Of a DNA stretch of 64,000 nucleotides, positions 42,168 to 50,594 are shown piece by piece. Made by a program: the position numbers and the translations under genes. Every line of letters starts with the position of its first letter. Within the stretch, counting starts at the first letter, position 1. The stretch is from an uncultured Drancourtella sp. (GTDB lineage Bacteria > Bacillota > Clostridia > Lachnospirales > Lachnospiraceae). The stretch lies in the NCBI GenBank assembly GCA_937880845.1, contig CALFLL010000067.1, positions 1 to 64,000 on the forward strand, read 5' to 3'. A model generated the notes under the pieces. It was given only the letters and a program-made list of their open reading frames with translations, was not told the DNA's origin and did not search any database.

Positions 42168-44443
42168 TACTTTCGATACATTCCTCGATAAATCTTTTCC
42201 GCCGTAATCGGAAGTTCACGGATATGAACACCTGTTGCATTTGCAACTGCCGCCGCAATCGCCGGTGACGGCGTATTAATCACAATTTCTCCGATGGACT
42301 TTGCTCCGAACGGACCTGTCGGTTCATAGCTGCTTTCAAATTCCACTCTGATCCTTCCTATATCCTGTCTTGTCGGGATTTTATACTGCATAAAGGAATT
42401 GCTGAAATTCTTTCCCTTTTCGTTATATACCACATCTTCATAAAGAGCCATTCCCATTCCCTGTACAATCCCGCCTTCTGTCTGTACTCTTGCAAGAGAA
42501 GGATTAATAACCGTACCACAGTCAACAACAGCTACATAATCAATCGGTGTGACCTTTCCTGTTTCTGTATCTACTTCCACTTCTGCCATGCCAACCATAA
42601 ACGGCGGAGGGGAAACAGGAGAATAATGCGCTTCGGAAGCATAAAGTGCTTCTTCGTTTCTGCACATCACATTATTTCCAATATCCTTCAGAGAAATTTC
42701 ACTTCCATCTTTCGGACACCAAACTCTTTTACCGTCAAATTCTACTTCTTCCACATTGTGCTCTAAATATTCTGCTCCTTTAAGAAGAATCTTCTCTTTG
42801 AGTTTTTCACAGGTTTTGATCACTGCCATACCGGTGACATATGTCGTACTTGATGCATAAGATCCTGTATCATATGGTGAACTGTCCGTATCCACTCCTG
42901 ATACGATAATGTCTTCCATTTCACAGTCCATACAGTCTGCCGCCATCTGTGCAAGAATCGTATCACATCCCGTTCCCATATCGGATGCTCCAATCATCAA
43001 ACTATAAAAGCCGTCGTCATTTACTTTCATTGCTACAGAACCGGTATCTACATTTGAAATTCCCGATCCCTGCATGGCCATTGCAACTCCGACGCCGCGT
43101 ACTTTGCCGTTTCCCATATCTTTTGCAGGATACTTTTCATCCCATCCAAGCATTTGTTTTGCCCGTTCCATACAACGGTCAAGAGCACAGCTTTCAGTCG
43201 TTTCGCCATAGTAAGCAGGCATCTTCTGTCCTTCTTTTACCATGTTTTTCTCACGGAGCAAAACCGGATCCATGTTCATCTTTTCGGCAAGCTCATTGAC
43301 TGCAGATTCTACTGCAAAAATCCCTTGCGTCGCACCATATCCACGATATGCACCTGAAGACATCACATTGGTATAAACTACATCATAAGCAAAGCGGAAA
43401 GCATCTGTTTTCCCGTAAAGGGGGATGGATTTATGCCCGGAAAGACCTACCGTTGTCGGTCCGTGCTCACCAAAAGCACCTGTATTGGATAATGTATAAA
43501 TATCAATCCCACGGATGATCCCATCCTCGGAAGCTCCCACCCGTACTTTAATCTCCATTTCATGCCTTGGAGAAGAAGCAATCTGAGATTCTTCTCTCGT
43601 ATAAATAATTTTGGAAGGACGCCCCGTCTTCCATGTAACAAGTGCCGGATATACTTCCGATACAACAGTCTGTTTTGCCCCAAAACCTCCTCCTATGCGA
43701 GGTTTGATCACACGAATCTTGGATTTCGGTATTCCAAGCGCATTTGCCAAAATTCTTCTCGCATGGAATGTCACCTGGGTCGATGATACTACATTTAATC
43801 TTCCATAGACATCCATATAGCAGTAAGTCCGGAACGTTTCCATCATAGCCTGCTGATTTGCTTTTGTATGATACGTCTGCTCTACCACATATTTACATCG
43901 TGCAAGAACAGCATCAATATCACCGTCTTTTTCTACTCCGCTGGCACAAAGATTTCTCTTATTATCTGCTCCTACCGAACAAAGGCTTTTCCAATTTTCT
44001 TCCGGGTGTACCAAAATCTCATTATCTTTCGCCGTCCTGAAATCCAGAAGAGGCGTCAGAACCTCATAGTCTATCTTGATGAGCTTCATGGCTTTATCCA
44101 CTGCCTCTTCTGTTTCGCCTGCAACAACTGCCGCCGCGTCACCTACAAAACGCATTCTTTGATCAAGGATAAGTCTGTCGTATGGACTAGGTTCCGGATA
44201 AGTCTGTCCTGCCATGGTAAACCTCTCTTTTGGACAATCCTCATATGTGAAAACACACACGATTCCCGGGACTTTCAGTGCCTTTGATTTATCTACCGAA
44301 CGGATTAAAGCATGTGCATATGGGCTTCTTACCACCTTGACGATGAGACAGTCCTTTGGTGCAAGGTCATTTGTATATACCGGCTTTCCTGTAACTAAGG
44401 CCTTGGAATCTATCTTTGGTATGGCTTGATTTACTTTTTTCAT
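42167..44443 (-). CDS. xdhA: molybdenum hydroxylase large (Mo-binding) subunit, xanthine dehydrogenase-like
   Basis: A 758-residue molybdopterin-binding subunit. Family motifs are kept: GGGFGAKQTVVSEVYPA, SGAYRGYGATQGIFAVESAV (the Arg that aligns with the xanthine-site Arg) and GPFGAKSIGEIVINTP with the catalytic Glu. It would oxidise a purine or other heterocycle by hydroxylation with water. Whether the active site carries selenium cannot be read from this sequence; the YqeB and YqeC neighbours suggest it. The 2Fe-2S subunit gene precedes it by 4 bases. Confidence 0.88.
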   Translation of the reverse strand: MKKVNQAIPKIDSKALVTGKPVYTNDLAPKDCLIVKVVRSPYAHALIRSVDKSKALKVPGIVCVFTYEDCPKERFTMAGQTYPEPSPYDRLILDQRMRFVGDAAAVVAGETEEAVDKAMKLIKIDYEVLTPLLDFRTAKDNEILVHPEENWKSLCSVGADNKRNLCASGVEKDGDIDAVLARCKYVVEQTYHTKANQQAMMETFRTYCYMDVYGRLNVVSSTQVTFHARRILANALGIPKSKIRVIKPRIGGGFGAKQTVVSEVYPALVTWKTGRPSKIIYTREESQIASSPRHEMEIKVRVGASEDGIIRGIDIYTLSNTGAFGEHGPTTVGLSGHKSIPLYGKTDAFRFAYDVVYTNVMSSGAYRGYGATQGIFAVESAVNELAEKMNMDPVLLREKNMVKEGQKMPAYYGETTESCALDRCMERAKQMLGWDEKYPAKDMGNGKVRGVGVAMAMQGSGISNVDTGSVAMKVNDDGFYSLMIGASDMGTGCDTILAQMAADCMDCEMEDIIVSGVDTDSSPYDTGSYASSTTYVTGMAVIKTCEKLKEKILLKGAEYLEHNVEEVEFDGKRVWCPKDGSEISLKDIGNNVMCRNEEALYASEAHYSPVSPPPFMVGMAEVEVDTETGKVTPIDYVAVVDCGTVINPSLARVQTEGGIVQGMGMALYEDVVYNEKGKNFSNSFMQYKIPTRQDIGRIRVEFESSYEPTGPFGAKSIGEIVINTPSPAIAAAVANATGVHIRELPITAEKIYRGMYRK

Positions 44444-44447
44444 CCGT

Positions 44448-44915
44448 TTAACCTCTACTTTCTTTCAGATATTTTTCAATTGCCCGCATCTGCCCCATAT
44501 ATCCTGTACAGCGACATAAGTTTCCGGCAAGATATTCCTTGATCTCCTCCTGTTCCGGTATATGACCGTCTTTACAGAGTTCTCTTTTCATTGCAAGCAC
44601 GTTCATAATAAATCCAGGAGAACAAAATCCGCATTGCTCTGCACCTTCTTTTGCCAGATACGCCCCAAATTCGTATGCCTCTTCTTCCAGTCCTTCCAAT
44701 GTAGTAATCTTTTTCCCTTCCACACGTATTGCAAGTACAGAACATGATAAAGCAGGCACTCCGTCTACCCACACTGTACAAAGTCCACAGTTTGTAGTTT
44801 CACATCCACATTTCACACTGTAACATCCAAGATTTCTTAATACATCCATGAGAACAGCACCGGCTGAAACTTCTGTGGCCACCTGTTTCCCATTTAATTC
44901 AAAACGCAATTCCAT
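44448..44915 (-). CDS. molybdenum hydroxylase 2Fe-2S subunit
   Basis: A 155-residue electron-transfer subunit with two 2Fe-2S clusters. The first cluster is plant-ferredoxin-like (SVKCGCETTNCGLCTVWVDG), the second is in QCGFCSPGFIMNV and NLCRCTGYMGQM. It begins directly after the stop of the FAD subunit gene and delivers electrons from the molybdenum centre to FAD. The gene order FAD, Fe-S, Mo fits three-subunit hydroxylases. Confidence 0.92.
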   Translation of the reverse strand: MELRFELNGKQVATEVSAGAVLMDVLRNLGCYSVKCGCETTNCGLCTVWVDGVPALSCSVLAIRVEGKKITTLEGLEEEAYEFGAYLAKEGAEQCGFCSPGFIMNVLAMKRELCKDGHIPEQEEIKEYLAGNLCRCTGYMGQMRAIEKYLKESRG

Positions 44916-45671
44916 TTATTCGTTCCTCTCTTTCAAAACACTGACTGCCCTTTTTATCAGCACTTCTGCCAGATGTTTTCTGTATTCACTGCTTCCGCGC
45001 ATATTCGTACCATATGTAAAATGTTCTGCTGCCCGTCCGACTCCTTTTTCGTCCGCTTCCGTCACTTCCGCTTTCATCGGCCTTGCTCCTACGGCAATCC
45101 GATACATTCCGTCCTTTTCGGAAACAGCACAGGTTAAAACCGGAAAATCCGTGCTGCTCATTCTTTCCGACAAATAAACCGCCTTTCTTCCGTCCTTCTT
45201 TATGATAATTTCTTCAAGGATATCTCTGTCCCGCTTCATTTTGACAAATTCGGAAAGAGGTACGATTCCCTCTTTATACAGCTTTACGCTTGTTTCTAAT
45301 GCCAGCAATGCCGTAAGCACATCTGAAAATCCAAATCGTCCAAAAACACTTCCTCCTACCGTGGCACCGTTTCTGAACTGTACCCCTACGATATGCCGGA
45401 CACTTTCTTTAAAAATCCCTCCAAACGCACTGTTTAAACCGATATGAAGTTCCATTTGACGGAGCGTACACATACATCCGATCCGGAAAGAATCTCCATC
45501 TTCTGTGATCTTATCCAGTCCAAGTCCGGACAGATCGACTGCCGTATTTATATTCCCCTTACTCATTCTAAGCCACATCATTCCCCCAATGATACGGTTC
45601 GAGCGTTTTTGATTCAACTCATACGCTTCCTCAAGGGTTGCTGGCCTTGCATAATTTTTTATTGTTATCAA
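44916..45671 (-). CDS. molybdenum hydroxylase FAD-binding subunit
   Basis: A 251-residue FAD subunit. The flavin motifs are visible as NRIIGGMMWLRMSKGN and RNGATVGGSVFGRFGFSDV. It is the first gene of the operon. The start codon is TTG at 45671, with GGAGGAG 7 bases upstream, a clear ribosome site that decides the start. A -10-like TATACT lies about 45-50 bases upstream of it. Confidence 0.88.
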   Translation of the reverse strand: MITIKNYARPATLEEAYELNQKRSNRIIGGMMWLRMSKGNINTAVDLSGLGLDKITEDGDSFRIGCMCTLRQMELHIGLNSAFGGIFKESVRHIVGVQFRNGATVGGSVFGRFGFSDVLTALLALETSVKLYKEGIVPLSEFVKMKRDRDILEEIIIKKDGRKAVYLSERMSSTDFPVLTCAVSEKDGMYRIAVGARPMKAEVTEADEKGVGRAAEHFTYGTNMRGSSEYRKHLAEVLIKRAVSVLKERNE

Positions 45672-45742
45672 ATCGTTTCTCCTCCTGTATATCGGAAATT
45701 ATCCATAATCCATTTTAGTATAGCATGTTTTTTCTTTGATAT

Positions 45743-46630
45743 CTATACCAAAACTTCATTTTTCTCACAGTTGTAATAATAAACAGAATCGGAAAGCCAT
45801 TCCTCCTTTACGACATCAGAACGGTTGATACTATATACCGCCATTCTCATATCCCTTATATCCGGACTTTTGCTTTCCGGCACAAGAAGCACTTCATGAA
45901 TACTGCTTGGAAGGATGTAAAAATTTTCTTGCCATTCTTCTCCTATCTTTTCCAAAAGAGAGGGATAAAGCATAGCTGCCGCCCCATAATTTTTTTGTTC
46001 ATTTGTCAGTACATAAAGCTGTCCGCTGACATTAAACTTTTCCTTTTCTTCCGGAAAAAATTCCCTCATAACTTCCCGAATGTCACTTAATTCTGCCGGA
46101 AGCAACTTCGGAGTATTGGCATACGCACATTGAAGCAACTCCCTTTTGTCGATTTTCCATAATTTTAAATGTTCATCTGTTACAAGCATAGATACGGCAT
46201 GATATTTCTGTACCGCAAACAAAACATAAAATACGATTGCAAGATCCAGATAAGGATAATACGGAACCGTCCTGAGCATATCCTCATTTCTTTTTCCGCT
46301 GATGAGCCGAAATACAATCTTTCCTTTCATTTTTTCATAATCCTGAAAAGACTCTGCTTCTATGACCGGATCCGGAATCTTTCTTATCTCATCATAAACC
46401 TCCATTAAATCATCCGTCACTTGATTAATTTCAGCACCCTGACAATATTGATCAAAATAATCTTCCATATAAATAATAGGTGATATCGTCCCGTTTTCTT
46501 TCTGAAATAAAAACCCCCTTTTCTTTTCACCATTGTTCTTTACTGTCTGAAAATCTTTAATACAGACATGACATGGCAACTCTTTTTCTAATTTTTCTTT
46601 AACATTTGATAAAAATAATTGATACTCCAT
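45743..46630 (-). CDS. DUF5688 family protein
   Basis: A 295-residue soluble protein that looks like the DUF5688 group, abundant and mostly Lachnospiraceae-specific. It has no signal peptide or transmembrane span. Recognisable stretches are VFRLISGKRNEDMLRTVPYY and MLYPSLLEKIGEEWQENFYI. Function is unknown. A strong own promoter lies upstream at 46719-46747, so it is transcribed separately from efp and read toward the molybdenum hydroxylase operon. Confidence 0.75.
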   Translation of the reverse strand: MEYQLFLSNVKEKLEKELPCHVCIKDFQTVKNNGEKKRGFLFQKENGTISPIIYMEDYFDQYCQGAEINQVTDDLMEVYDEIRKIPDPVIEAESFQDYEKMKGKIVFRLISGKRNEDMLRTVPYYPYLDLAIVFYVLFAVQKYHAVSMLVTDEHLKLWKIDKRELLQCAYANTPKLLPAELSDIREVMREFFPEEKEKFNVSGQLYVLTNEQKNYGAAAMLYPSLLEKIGEEWQENFYILPSSIHEVLLVPESKSPDIRDMRMAVYSINRSDVVKEEWLSDSVYYYNCEKNEVLV

Positions 46631-46718
46631 ATAGACTCCCTTCCGGGCCCGTCAAAAGTACCATTGCGGAAGACCTCCGCAGGAATTATCTGATATGAAT
46701 AGAATTGGTATATTTTTA

Positions 46719-46747
46719 ATTATACTTTGTAGCCTACTTCTTTTCAA
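46719..46747 (-). promoter_or_regulatory. promoter of the DUF5688 gene
   Basis: TTGAAA (46742-46747) and TATAAT (46719-46724) on the minus strand with a 17-base spacer, about 90 bases before the start codon. Confidence 0.7.
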
Positions 46748-46756
46748 GTGATTTTA

Positions 46757-46788
46757 TTAAAAAACTGCCCTATCTACATAGGGCAGTT
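46757..46788 (-). terminator. terminator after efp
   Basis: A perfect 11-base stem (AACTGCCCTAT / ATAGGGCAGTT) followed on the minus strand by TTTTTT. Confidence 0.85.
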
Positions 46789-46798
46789 CCAAAATCAA

Positions 46799-47356
46799 TT
46801 ATACTCTTGATAAGTATTCACCTGTACGTGTGTCGATTTTCAATACGTCTCCTTCATTAACAAACAGAGGGACAAGTACTGTAGCTCCTGTTTCCACTGT
46901 TGCAGGTTTTGTAGCTCCTGTAGCTGTATCACCTTTTACTCCAGGCTCTGTAGCTGTAACAGCCAACTCTGCAAATAACGGCGGTTCAACTGCAAACACT
47001 TCGCCTTGATAAGAGCAGATTTTTACTTCTTCGTTTTCTTTTACGAATTTCAATGCATCACCGATCGTATCTTCATTCAAAGCGATCTGATCATATGTTT
47101 CTCCGTCCATGAAGTGATATAAATCACCATCAGAATATAAATACTGCATGGATTTTCTTTCGATATGAGCTTTCGGGAATTTTTCTGTTGGTCTGAATGT
47201 TTTTTCAACAACTCCGCCGTTCATAACGTTTTTTAATTTTGTTCTTACAAACGCTGCACCTTTACCTGGTTTTACGTGCTGGAATTCCAGAATCTGGTAT
47301 ACGTTTCCATCGATTTCAACGGTTAAACCGTTTCTAAATTCGCCTGCTGAAATCAT
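46799..47356 (-). CDS. efp: elongation factor P
   Basis: A 185-residue EF-P with the conserved HVKPGKGAAFVRTK loop, in which the modifiable Lys lies near residue 32, and the C-terminal domain ending FVNEGDVLKIDTRTGEYLSRV. It helps the ribosome pass polyproline stretches. It is transcribed alone from the promoter at 47423-47451 and followed by its own terminator. Confidence 0.95.
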   Translation of the reverse strand: MISAGEFRNGLTVEIDGNVYQILEFQHVKPGKGAAFVRTKLKNVMNGGVVEKTFRPTEKFPKAHIERKSMQYLYSDGDLYHFMDGETYDQIALNEDTIGDALKFVKENEEVKICSYQGEVFAVEPPLFAELAVTATEPGVKGDTATGATKPATVETGATVLVPLFVNEGDVLKIDTRTGEYLSRV

Positions 47357-47422
47357 TTTAAATCCTCCTTAAACGAACACAAATGTATTCTTTATATAAT
47401 TCTTAAATTTTCATTATTTATT

Positions 47423-47451
47423 ATTTTATAATATTTTTATCTTTTTTTCAA
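47423..47451 (-). promoter_or_regulatory. efp promoter
   Basis: TTGAAA (47446-47451) and TAAAAT (47423-47428) on the minus strand with a 17-base spacer. Confidence 0.6.
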
Positions 47452-47474
47452 CCGTTAGTTACGATTTTTCCTTT

Positions 47475-48224
47475 TTATTTGGACAAAATCTGAAGAATCT
47501 GCTTCAATGCTGCTGATTCAATCTGCCCGGGAGCGGATTCTTTTCCCGCTGTCCCAAAGGTGATACAAGATCCAAACAGTTCTCCGCACACTCTGCTTAC
47601 ACTCCCTAATTTTCCCATAGACATGGTAATGACCGGTATTTTCATTTTTCTAGCTTCCCATGTAACATTCAACAACCGGATCACATCTTCTTTTTTTTTC
47701 GGCATGACCGCTATCTTTGCAATATCTGCACCTTCCTCTTCCATGGCATGAAGCCTTTCAAGTAATTCCTGACCGGATGGTGTCTTTTTAAAATCATGAC
47801 TGGAAAACACTGTTTTTACTCCATATCGGTCCGCCGTTTCCAGAAGTTTTGTTCTTACCTCTTCTTCCATAAAAAACTCCACATCTACAAGGTCTATTTT
47901 CCCCGATGTTATAGCAATCTGATTCAACAAAACATATTGAGCCGGAGTAATTTCACTTTCACCGCCTTCTTCTTTTGTACGGAACGTAAAAAGCAGCGGA
48001 ATCTCCCCCAAAATCTTTCGAAGCTTCGCAAGAATCTGCTTCACTTTATCCTGATCTTTCCATTCCGAAAATCCATCTACTCTCCATTCTGCCAGATCGG
48101 CACAATTTTCAACTGCTTTTTGAGCAAATTTTTCTATTTTCTCTTCTGTCTTTTCAAGAATAGGGACGCAGATTTTAGGAACTCCCTCTCCAATCTCTAC
48201 ATTTCTGACTTTTATTTTGTGCAT
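47475..48224 (-). CDS. aroD: type I 3-dehydroquinate dehydratase
   Basis: A 249-residue shikimate-pathway enzyme. Key features are LAEWRVDGF near residue 50, the His in VFSSHDFKKTPSG, the Schiff-base Lys in IAKIAVMPK, and FGTAGKESAPGQ near the C-terminus. It converts 3-dehydroquinate to 3-dehydroshikimate. The frame opens at 48362, but ATG 48224 starts the family's normal N-terminus. It overlaps the yqeG gene by 13 bases. Confidence 0.9.
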   Translation of the reverse strand: MHKIKVRNVEIGEGVPKICVPILEKTEEKIEKFAQKAVENCADLAEWRVDGFSEWKDQDKVKQILAKLRKILGEIPLLFTFRTKEEGGESEITPAQYVLLNQIAITSGKIDLVDVEFFMEEEVRTKLLETADRYGVKTVFSSHDFKKTPSGQELLERLHAMEEEGADIAKIAVMPKKKEDVIRLLNVTWEARKMKIPVITMSMGKLGSVSRVCGELFGSCITFGTAGKESAPGQIESAALKQILQILSK

Positions 48225-48727
48225 GATCTTTTCTTTTTCTCTTTCATGTAAAAATGTAATACAATCTTTTCCAGATATCGTTTTAACACAATCTGGATTT
48301 CTTCTTTTGGATGGATAGGACGGACCAGAATATTTCGAATGCCACATCGTTTTGCTCCCCATACATCTGTAAAAAGCTGGTCTCCTACAAATAACGTCGT
48401 TTTTTTATCCGTTCCCATCAATCTCATCGCTTTCTCATAATTTTTTACGGAAGGCTTATGAGCATTAAAAATATAATGCACACCGATTTCTTCATTAAAC
48501 ATTTTTACTCTCGTTTCCTGATTATTGGAAAGCAGACAGCACTCATATCCTAGCTTTTTCAGTTTCAGGAAAAGCTTTTTTGCCCTATCATCGGCTGGTG
48601 CTCCGTGAGGCACAAGAGTATTGTCAATGTCAAAAATAACCCCTCTGATTCCTTCTTCGTATAATTTTTCAAAAGGAATCTTATAAGTAGATGCAATATA
48701 ATCATCCGGGAAAAATTGTTTTAACAT
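48212..48727 (-). CDS. yqeG: YqeG family HAD phosphatase
   Basis: A 171-residue HAD IIIA-type phosphatase. The nucleophile motif is FDIDNTLVPHG, and FVGDQLFTDVWGAKRCG gives the C-terminal Asp pair. YqeG occurs in Firmicutes near ribosome-assembly and shikimate genes; the substrate is unsettled. GGAGG lies 7 bases before the ATG, which is within the end of the PfkB gene, so aroD, yqeG and the sugar kinase form one operon. Confidence 0.88.
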   Translation of the reverse strand: MLKQFFPDDYIASTYKIPFEKLYEEGIRGVIFDIDNTLVPHGAPADDRAKKLFLKLKKLGYECCLLSNNQETRVKMFNEEIGVHYIFNAHKPSVKNYEKAMRLMGTDKKTTLFVGDQLFTDVWGAKRCGIRNILVRPIHPKEEIQIVLKRYLEKIVLHFYMKEKKKRSCTK

Positions 48728-49698
48728 ACTTTATCCTCCGCCTTTTTCAAAAGTGCTTCTATCTCCTGTTTTTGTGGCATGGATCGGATTGCACCTTTTC
48801 TCGTTGTAATGATCGCTGCTGCCGCATTGGAAAATGTCAGCATTTCTTTTAAGTTGTCTTCTGACAGGTTTTCTATTCCATGTTCCAGGATATAACTCAA
48901 AGAACTTCCGCAAAATGTATCTCCTGCTCCTGTTGTTTCTACTGTTTCGCATACAAAGCCAGGTACTTCCACACATATATCCTTATAATACGCTTTGCTT
49001 CCTTCTTTTCCCATTGTAAGAAGAATCAGCGGGATATGATATGTTTCTTGAAGGAAATGTACTCCTTCTTCATAATCTTCTTTTCCGGAAATAAACTGGA
49101 TTTCATTATCGGAAATCTTTAAAATGTCACAATATCTCATGCCGCATTCCATCTGTCTTTTCGCATCTTCCATACTTTCCCATAACGGCGGCCGCAAATT
49201 TGGATCGAAAGAAATCAAAAGTTCTTCTTCTTTTGCTACATGAAGAGCTTTCAGTGTTGCCTTCCTCACTTTCTCGTGTGTCATAGAAAGCGTTCCAAAG
49301 TGAAAAATCCTGGCCTGTCCGATAAATTCCGGCCTGATTTCTTCTTCCGTCAACATCATATCTGCTCCCGGATTTCGGTAAAAAGAAAAATCCCTGTCTC
49401 CGTTTTCAAAAGTATGTACAAATGCCAAAGTTGTATGCACAACAGGATCCATACACAGACATTCCGTATTAATCCCTAAATCTTCCAAAGTATCTTTCAA
49501 CAGATGTCCAAACCGGTCTTCCCCCACTTTCCCGATAAATGCTGTTTTCTTACCAAGTTTATTCAACATCGCAAGCACATTACACGGAGCACCGCCGGGA
49601 CATGCTTCAAACAGTTGATTTCCCTGTTGGCTTTTCCCGTTCATCGCAAAATCAATCAATAATTCTCCCAAGGAAACAACGTCAAATTTTTTCTCCAT
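48721..49698 (-). CDS. PfkB family sugar kinase (fructokinase-like)
   Basis: A 325-residue ribokinase-family enzyme. Motifs are LGELLIDFAMN, PGGAPCNVLAMLNKLG, and the anion-hole TTGAGDTFCGSSLSY. It phosphorylates a sugar, probably fructose, with ATP; the assignment to fructose is by similarity of type only. It is the first gene of the unit with yqeG and aroD. GGAGG precedes the ATG. Confidence 0.85.
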   Translation of the reverse strand: MEKKFDVVSLGELLIDFAMNGKSQQGNQLFEACPGGAPCNVLAMLNKLGKKTAFIGKVGEDRFGHLLKDTLEDLGINTECLCMDPVVHTTLAFVHTFENGDRDFSFYRNPGADMMLTEEEIRPEFIGQARIFHFGTLSMTHEKVRKATLKALHVAKEEELLISFDPNLRPPLWESMEDAKRQMECGMRYCDILKISDNEIQFISGKEDYEEGVHFLQETYHIPLILLTMGKEGSKAYYKDICVEVPGFVCETVETTGAGDTFCGSSLSYILEHGIENLSEDNLKEMLTFSNAAAAIITTRKGAIRSMPQKQEIEALLKKAEDKVC

Positions 49699-49743
49699 TT
49701 TACTTCCTCCATAATCGTTATATGTTCTTTTATCATACCTATT

Positions 49744-50412
49744 TTACTTCATCTTTTCAAGAGATTTGCCTACATCTGATCGAAACTCGTTCCATTTTTC
49801 AGGATGTTCCACGAAATACTTCGGACAATTTTTCCCTGTCACATCATAATGACGAATCAGATTTTCTTCTGTTAATCCGAACTTCAGACAAAGCCATGCA
49901 GAGAGTTCTACCATAGAACGATACGTCTTCCAGTTAAACCGTCCTGATTCATTCGGATGACAACATTCTATGGAAACAGTATCCTGATTTCTGTTATTAG
50001 AAGCATATGCCATCTCCCATGTAGGAATACACTGTATGATTTCTCCATTTAAACCCACAATAAAATGACTGCTTGCCTGGGTCAGATGCGTGTCTTTTAG
50101 CCCATCAAAATAATCTCTGTTTTGTTGTGCGGTTGCTCCCGGATTAGCGGTATAATGGATCACAATATTGTTAATTCTTTCTGTTTTTGTCTGAGGTCTG
50201 GAATATTTATTTGGTGTTAAAAGTTCCACCTGTATATCCGGTCTATATGCATCTACCTTCTCTCCTTCTATCTCCTGATACCGATTTGAAAAAAGTCCTA
50301 TTTGAAACACTTTCATTACAAGAAGAAGGATTGCTATTCCCACCAAAAGAATCATTCCCGGTTTCAGGAGGCTTCTTTTTCTGTTTCTTTTTCTCTGTCG
50401 CGTTTTTTTCAT
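49744..50412 (-). CDS. secreted N-acetylmuramoyl-L-alanine amidase
   Basis: A 222-residue amidase_2/PGRP-type enzyme with an N-terminal membrane anchor (GMILLVGIAILLLVMKV). The catalytic zinc ligands are in IVIHYTANPGA and LIRHYDVTGKNCPKYF, and a further His lies in SSHFIVGLNG. It cleaves the bond between muramic acid and the peptide stem. It may act at division, sporulation or germination; context gives no more. Confidence 0.85.
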   Translation of the reverse strand: MKKTRQRKRNRKRSLLKPGMILLVGIAILLLVMKVFQIGLFSNRYQEIEGEKVDAYRPDIQVELLTPNKYSRPQTKTERINNIVIHYTANPGATAQQNRDYFDGLKDTHLTQASSHFIVGLNGEIIQCIPTWEMAYASNNRNQDTVSIECCHPNESGRFNWKTYRSMVELSAWLCLKFGLTEENLIRHYDVTGKNCPKYFVEHPEKWNEFRSDVGKSLEKMK

Positions 50413-50537
50413 TTTATCCCTTCTGTTCTTTCTTCTCCGTACTCTTTATAATGCTAACATCATTATAATAGATGAACATCCTTTCTTCTTTAAAATATTT
50501 CCCGTATTTTCTTAAAATTTTCTTATTATTTTTGACA

Positions 50538-50589
50538 GAAAAACTCCCTCTAACGAATATATTCCATATATCCGTTAGAGGGAGTTTTT
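50538..50589. terminator. bidirectional terminator after guaB
   Basis: A long stem AACTCCCTCTAACG / CGTTAGAGGGAGTT near 50542-50586 with an A/T loop and T runs on both sides. guaB ends 5 bases away. Confidence 0.85.
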
Positions 50590-50594
50590 AGTTC

